From NCBI RefSeq assembly GCF_025244905.1, contig NZ_CP104285.1, forward strand, positions 1,178,001 through 1,242,000: 64,000 nt of DNA, in the 5' to 3' direction. Shown piece by piece: positions 60,084 to 64,000 of this stretch (position 1 is the first letter of the stretch; every line of letters begins with the position of its first letter). This DNA is from Enterobacter mori. GTDB lineage: Bacteria; Pseudomonadota; Gammaproteobacteria; Enterobacterales; Enterobacteriaceae. Below the pieces are notes generated by a model that was not told the origin of the DNA, made no database searches, and saw nothing but the letters and a program-made list of their open reading frames with translations. A program made the position numbers and the translations under genes.

Positions 60084-60917
60084 TTGAGGCAAAACCATAA
60101 CCTGAGGATGCTGCTTCATATAGCAGGATTGCCTCGCAGCACTTACTACTGGCACGTTAGGGCGGAGGACAGTGGAGAGCGCTATGAGGGCGAACAGCAA
60201 AGAATAGCCGCACTGTTTCATTATCATAAAGGACGATATGGTTACCGCCGCATTACCCTGGCGTTGCGCAATGAAGGCTACGGCATAAATCATAAAACAG
60301 TACGAAAACTGATGCGTAAGATGGGGCTGGCCTCATGCCTGAGAAGCAAGAAGTATCAGTCATACAAAGGTACCTACGGTAAAATCGCACCAAACATCCT
60401 GTCTCGTAATTTTAAGGCCAGCAGTCCAAACCAGAAATGGGTTACAGACGTGACCGAGTTCAACGTAAAAGGGACAAAGCTATATTTGTCACCAGTGCTG
60501 GATCTGTATAACAGCGAGATAATAGCCTGGCATATGACGACGCATCCGGGAATGAACCTGGTCGACAACATGCTCAGCAAGGCCATACAGCGGCTAAAGC
60601 CAGATGAAAGACCGATACTGCACTCTGATCAGGGCTGGCAATATCAGATGGCACGGTATCAGGAAAAGCTTAAGGTTAAAGGTATAGAGCAAAGCATGTC
60701 GCGCAAAGGAAACTGTCTGGACAATGCAGTGATAGAAAACTTTTTTGGTCTGTTGAAGACAGAATGTTGGTACCACGAAGAGTATGAAAATACGGACCAT
60801 CTACGAAAAGTAGTGGAAGAGTACATCCATTATTACAACAACGAACGAATCAAGCTAAAACTAAACGGCCTGAGTCCAGTACAATACCGAACTCAGGCTA
60901 TGTCAGCCGCCAGTTAA
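60084..60917 (+). CDS. IS150-type OrfB integrase-like catalytic part
   Basis: The 277-residue frame has the HTH_21 segment HKGRYGYRRITLAL and an rve integrase core with the DDE residues in WVTDVTEF, LHSDQGWQY and DNAVIENFFGLLKTE. It ends LSPVQYRTQA. In life it would be made as OrfAB by -1 slippage; the TTG at 60084 is only the first in-frame start-like codon. The catalytic part is intact, but upstream OrfA is broken. Confidence 0.9.
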   Translation: MRQNHNLRMLLHIAGLPRSTYYWHVRAEDSGERYEGEQQRIAALFHYHKGRYGYRRITLALRNEGYGINHKTVRKLMRKMGLASCLRSKKYQSYKGTYGKIAPNILSRNFKASSPNQKWVTDVTEFNVKGTKLYLSPVLDLYNSEIIAWHMTTHPGMNLVDNMLSKAIQRLKPDERPILHSDQGWQYQMARYQEKLKVKGIEQSMSRKGNCLDNAVIENFFGLLKTECWYHEEYENTDHLRKVVEEYIHYYNNERIKLKLNGLSPVQYRTQAMSAAS

Positions 60918-60967
60918 GAAAGTGTCCAATATATGGGGTTCACTTCAGAAAGGTGGCCTCTGTTTTT

Positions 60968-61396
60968 TTATCTGACCACCATTACCGGAATATGGGTGTG
61001 GCGGATCACGCTGGAGGCGTTAGAGCCCAGCAGGTGAGTGGTGATCGACGGATTACGCGAACCAATAACCACCACGTCGGCGTTTAACTCTCCCGCCAGT
61101 TCATTTACGGCGTCACGCACGCTGCCAAAACGGACGTGGGTTTTAATGCGTGAAGGGTCGATGGTGAAATGCTCTACCATGGTTTGCAGGCGCGTTTCCG
61201 CTTCGTGCTGCAGATGCTCTTCGAAGCGGCGCACGTCGGCGGCAAAGCGGTGCAGGCTAAGGCTGGCCGAGCCCGGCAACACGTGCAACAGATGAATGAT
61301 TCCGTCCTGCTGCGCGAGGAACTCCGCGTGGCGAACAGCCTTGTCGCTCAACTCCATCTCAAAAACATCAACCGGCATAATGATTGTCTGGTACAT
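60968..61396 (-). CDS. uspG: Universal stress protein UspG
   Basis: The 142-residue Usp-family protein starts [16 protein letters not shown] and carries the nucleotide-binding loop [25 protein letters not shown] near the C-terminus. It matches E. coli UspG (YbdQ). The start ATG 61396 has AGGAGTAACGG upstream. Its stop codon lies in the T run of the split ahpF terminator. Confidence 0.94.
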   Translation of the reverse strand: MYQTIIMPVDVFEMELSDKAVRHAEFLAQQDGIIHLLHVLPGSASLSLHRFAADVRRFEEHLQHEAETRLQTMVEHFTIDPSRIKTHVRFGSVRDAVNELAGELNADVVVIGSRNPSITTHLLGSNASSVIRHTHIPVMVVR

Positions 61397-61577
61397 ACCC
61401 GTTACTCCTTGTTTATAAACGCTGAAATCATTCAAACATAAAATATTATCGGTTTCTGTAACCGCGACAGCACTTTTGTATTCCGCCAGGATAAATCTCA
61501 AAACGCCCGGATTTCAGGGCTGATCCTCAGAGGACGCTACCCTTTTAGAAGCTCACTCACATCCTCCCGGAGGTCGC

Positions 61578-62816
61578 ATGAAAGCACTCACGTACCACGG
61601 TCCACACCATGTTCGCGTTGATAATGTTCCCGATCCCGTCATTGAACAACCTGACGATATCATCCTGCGCGTCACGGCGACGGCGATTTGTGGATCCGAT
61701 CTGCATCTTTACCGCGGTAAGATCCCGAAGGTCGAGCACGGCGACATTTTTGGCCATGAATTTATGGGCGAAGTGGTCGAAACCGGCAGGGATGTGAAGA
61801 ACTTGCAGAAGGGCGAGCGGGTGGTCATCCCCTTCGTGATTGCCTGTGGCGACTGCTTTTTTTGCCGTCTGCAACAGTATGCGGCCTGCGAGAAAACCAA
61901 CGCCGGGCAGGGCGCGGCGCTGAATAAAAAGCAAATTCCCGCGCCTGCCGCGCTGTTTGGTTACAGCCACCTTTACGGCGGCGTGCCGGGAGGACAGGCG
62001 GAATACGTTCGCGTGCCGAAAGGCAATGTCGGACCGTTCAAGGTGCCGCAACTGTTGTCAGATGACAAAGCGCTGTTCCTCTCAGATATTTTGCCCACAG
62101 CCTGGCAGGCAGCAAAAAACGCGCAGATTGCAAAAGGCTCGAGCGTAGCAGTTTTCGGCGCGGGACCCGTCGGTTTGCTGACCATCGCCTGCGCACGGCT
62201 GTTAGGGGCTGAACAGATCTTTGTCATTGACCATCATCCGTACCGGCTTCAGTTTGCTCAGGAACGTTACGGTGCCATTCCCATTAACTTTGATGATGAT
62301 AACGACGCGGCGGAAAAAATCATTGAGCAGACGGCAGGGCAGCGCGGCGTGGATGCGGTGATTGACGCGGTCGGGTTTGAAGCCAAGGGCAGCACCACTG
62401 AAACCATTCTCAGTAATCTCAAGATTGAAGGAAGCAGTGGTAAAGCGCTACGCCAGTGTATCGCGGCCGTAAGACGCGGTGGGGTGGTGAGCGTGCCGGG
62501 CGTCTATGCCGGGTTTATTCATGGGTTCTTATTTGGCGACGCCTTTGATAAAGGGATCAGCTTTAAGATGGGGCAGACGCACGTTCATGCCTGGCTGGGC
62601 GAGTTGCTGCCACTGATTGAAAAAGGGTTGCTGACGCCGGAGGAGATCGTCACGCACTATCTGCCTCTGGCCGATGCTGAACGTGCGTACAAAATTTTTG
62701 AGAAACGGGAAGAGGCATGTCGCAAAGTCATTCTGGTCCCCGGCGCGGAAAGCCCCGAGGCGGCAGAGCAGCAGGTTAAAGGGCTGGTTAACGCTTTCCC
62801 CGGCGGGGTAGTGTGA
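61578..62816 (+). CDS. ybdR: Zinc-dependent alcohol dehydrogenase-like protein YbdR
   Basis: The 412-residue medium-chain dehydrogenase has GSDLHLYRG and [12 protein letters not shown] (catalytic zinc), the structural-zinc segment [15 protein letters not shown] and the cofactor loop [11 protein letters not shown]. It resembles glutathione-independent formaldehyde dehydrogenase types and E. coli YbdR. Substrate unknown. GGAGG precedes the ATG. Confidence 0.93.
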   Translation: MKALTYHGPHHVRVDNVPDPVIEQPDDIILRVTATAICGSDLHLYRGKIPKVEHGDIFGHEFMGEVVETGRDVKNLQKGERVVIPFVIACGDCFFCRLQQYAACEKTNAGQGAALNKKQIPAPAALFGYSHLYGGVPGGQAEYVRVPKGNVGPFKVPQLLSDDKALFLSDILPTAWQAAKNAQIAKGSSVAVFGAGPVGLLTIACARLLGAEQIFVIDHHPYRLQFAQERYGAIPINFDDDNDAAEKIIEQTAGQRGVDAVIDAVGFEAKGSTTETILSNLKIEGSSGKALRQCIAAVRRGGVVSVPGVYAGFIHGFLFGDAFDKGISFKMGQTHVHAWLGELLPLIEKGLLTPEEIVTHYLPLADAERAYKIFEKREEACRKVILVPGAESPEAAEQQVKGLVNAFPGGVV

Positions 62817-62826
62817 GCGGTGTCAT

Positions 62827-62916
62827 TTACCAGTGGCGTTCAAGATACAGCACGGCCATGACGATAATCGCCAAAAAAATGAGAAAAATAAGTGTGATAG
62901 CCAGTATCTCACTCAT
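62827..62916 (-). CDS. 29-residue single-pass membrane peptide
   Basis: The minus strand holds MSEILAITLIFLIFLAIIVM-AVLYLERHW-stop, one hydrophobic helix with a basic C-terminal end, a typical small bacterial membrane protein. GGGGA lies about six bases before the ATG. It is convergent with ybdR (10 bp between stops) and downstream of rnk on the same strand. Function unknown. Confidence 0.6.
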   Translation of the reverse strand: MSEILAITLIFLIFLAIIVMAVLYLERHW

Positions 62917-62998
62917 GACCGTCCCCGCGGCACCAAAACAGATTAAGCGTGGATTAAGGTGATTTTGAGCGATATAGGACAATCGGGTGAAATGACGA

Positions 62999-63024
62999 AA
63001 AGAGGATGCCAGTGCATCCTCTTT
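62999..63024 (-). terminator. Terminator-like hairpin of rnk
   Basis: On the minus strand AAAGAGGATGC-ACTG-GCATCCTCTTTT is an 11-bp stem followed by a short T run, about 20 bp past the rnk stop. Confidence 0.75.
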
Positions 63025-63044
63025 GCAGGGCAGGAAGCGCGGGA

Positions 63045-63455
63045 TTAACGCAGGTAATCGCCTGCAGCTTCTGGCTGGTAGAGCAGCTCAAGCACTTCCA
63101 GATGCGTCGACGCGCCACCCGGTAGTTCCCAGTGAATGGTATCACCTGCGCGCAGTCCCAGCAGGGCCGCGCCCACGGGCGCCAGGACGGAAAGCTGCGC
63201 GCTACTGTCGGTCATCTGCGCGGGATAAACCAGCGTGCGGGTCAACTCTTCACCCGTCGTCAGGTTACGGAATTTGACCTGGCTGTTCATGGTCACCACG
63301 TCATGCGGCATGGTCTCAGGCGTACACATCTGCGCGCGGTCAAGCTCCTCGTTCAGCGCATCGGCTACCGGGAGAGAAGCGAATTCGGGTTTCTCCAGAA
63401 GTCGGTCAATACGTTCTGCGTCGAGTTCATTAATGATAATTGTGGGTCTGGACAT
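63045..63455 (-). CDS. rnk: Regulator of nucleoside diphosphate kinase Rnk
   Basis: The 136-residue protein binds RNA polymerase and is a structural relative of GreA/GreB with a short coiled N-terminal arm (residues 10-45) and a C-terminal FKBP-like domain ([25 protein letters not shown]). It matches E. coli Rnk (136). Confidence 0.95.
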   Translation of the reverse strand: MSRPTIIINELDAERIDRLLEKPEFASLPVADALNEELDRAQMCTPETMPHDVVTMNSQVKFRNLTTGEELTRTLVYPAQMTDSSAQLSVLAPVGAALLGLRAGDTIHWELPGGASTHLEVLELLYQPEAAGDYLR

Positions 63456-63509
63456 TTATTACTCCATGTCGTGAATACTGCGTGTAACGCAGAAACCAAT
63501 CCAAAAGAA

Positions 63510-63536
63510 AACCCTCGCCGTCTGGCAGCGAGGGTT
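63510..63536 (-). terminator. Terminator-like hairpin upstream of rnk
   Basis: Read on the minus strand, AACCCTCGC (63528-63536 complement) and GCGAGGGTT form a 9-bp stem followed by TTCTTTT. It stands 55 bp upstream of the rnk start on the same strand, where a terminator could act as an attenuator if the promoter lies further up. Confidence 0.5.
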
Positions 63537-63704
63537 TAACTCTCCCGATGATACTGGCTGAGCGTGCAAGTTTGAAGTGATGAAGGTCACATTCATGGCC
63601 CATATGAATTTTCGCTGAAATTTATTCAGTCTTCATTCCGGGCGGAATACGTTACGCTGAGTGTCCTGAACCTGGGCGTTGCGCCCCACCAACGAGAGAG
63701 AACT

Positions 63705-64000
63705 ATGTACTTCTACCAACCGTCTCAGGGTCACGGCCTGCCGCACGATCCGCTGAACGCCATTATTGGTCCACGCCCGATTGGCTGGATCTCCTCCTGC
63801 GACACGAACGGCCTGCTTAACCTCGCGCCGTATAGCTTCTTTAACTGTTTCAACTATCGGCCACCGATCATTGGTTTTTCCAGCAACGGCTGGAAAGACA
63901 GCGTGCGCAATATTCACGAGACTGGCGAGTTTGTCTGGAATCTGGCCACGCGCGATCTGGCTGAAGCGATGAACATCACCTCGGCGACGCTTCCTCACGG
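63705..64000 (+). CDS. Flavin reductase-like (FMN-binding split barrel) protein, partial
   Basis: The frame is open from ATG 63705 to the window edge, 98 codons. MYFYQPSQGHGLPHDPLNAI, IGPRPIGWISSCDTNG, LNLAPYSFFN and FVWNLATRDLAEAMN fit the flavin reductase-like split-barrel family, whose members bind FMN. The C-terminal half lies outside the window. Where E. coli has rna after rnk, this strain has this gene. Confidence 0.85.
   Translation, partial: MYFYQPSQGHGLPHDPLNAIIGPRPIGWISSCDTNGLLNLAPYSFFNCFNYRPPIIGFSSNGWKDSVRNIHETGEFVWNLATRDLAEAMNITSATLPH

Larger units (their letters stand above)
59509..60947 (+). mobile_element. IS3-family element, IS150 group
   Basis: The 1,439-bp element has inverted ends TGAAGTGAACCCC (left) and GGGGTTCACTTCA (right), with further matching TTGGACA inside. 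It carries two overlapping reading frames in the IS150 arrangement. GAAA occurs on both sides (59505-59508 and 60948-60951) and is read as the target duplication; IS150-like elements make 3-4 bp duplications. The length is close to that of IS150 (1,443 bp). Confidence 0.9.
59495..60969 (+). terminator. ahpF terminator split by an insertion in its loop
   Basis: AGAGGCCACC (59495-59504) and GGTGGCCTCT (60952-60961) are perfect complements, each flanked on the inside by GAAA, and the right arm is followed by G and seven T. Removing the element and one GAAA copy restores a 10-bp stem, GAAA tetraloop and T run, 32 bp after ahpF. The T run overlaps the uspG stop on the other strand. Confidence 0.85.

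Overview
The window looks like chromosome from an Enterobacteriaceae close to Enterobacter or Lelliottia. Nearly every core protein resembles its E. coli counterpart, and the backbone ent-fep-fes, cstA-ybdD, ybdH, ybdL-ybdM-ybdN-ybdO, ahpCF, uspG, ybdR, rnk follows E. coli order. It differs from E. coli by inserted blocks (bet genes and sitABCD next to entD, a full mtn methylthioribose salvage cluster, a yjiHG-peptidase operon) and by the absence of fepE and dsbG. Protein names rest on recognition of sequence and order; no search was run.

Layout. 1-2.4 kb: an oligopeptide-type binding protein running off the left edge and a GNAT acetyltransferase. 2.4-8.4 kb: betA-betB-betI divergent from betT (choline uptake and oxidation to glycine betaine). 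8.4-9.7 kb: an IS110-family element very like IS621, inserted in a REP/BIME repeat, with a recognisable bridge RNA. 9.8-13.2 kb: sitABCD Mn/Fe transporter with Fur-like and MntR-like sites. 13.2-35.4 kb: enterobactin biosynthesis, export, uptake and hydrolysis, with Fur-like sites in the three divergent gaps. Between entD and fepA lies a foreign-looking block of about 3.5 kb with a short trimeric autotransporter and an IS1111-type element.

35.4-46.2 kb: M20 peptidase-YjiG-YjiH operon, cstA-ybdD, an SDR gene, ybdH, and a ribose-type ABC transporter. 46.2-53.6 kb: LVIVD-repeat protein, mtnK, mtnA, a SRPBCC protein, mtnD-mtnC-mtnB and the aminotransferase ybdL/mtnE. Two divergent gaps here carry tandem AGACGTCT-type boxes, which point to MetJ control. 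The ABC transporter is a plausible methylthioribose uptake system. 53.6-64 kb: ybdM, ybdN, ybdO, a probable small RNA, ahpC, ahpF, an IS150-like element inserted in the loop of the ahpF terminator, uspG, ybdR, a 29-codon membrane peptide, rnk and the start of a flavin-reductase-like gene.

The most striking observations are the IS621-like element, whose predicted guide loop matches its own insertion site over 11 nt on the left and 6 nt on the right; the terminator-loop insertion of the IS150-like element; the MetJ-type control of methylthioribose salvage with a linked transporter; and a structured transcript upstream of ahpC.
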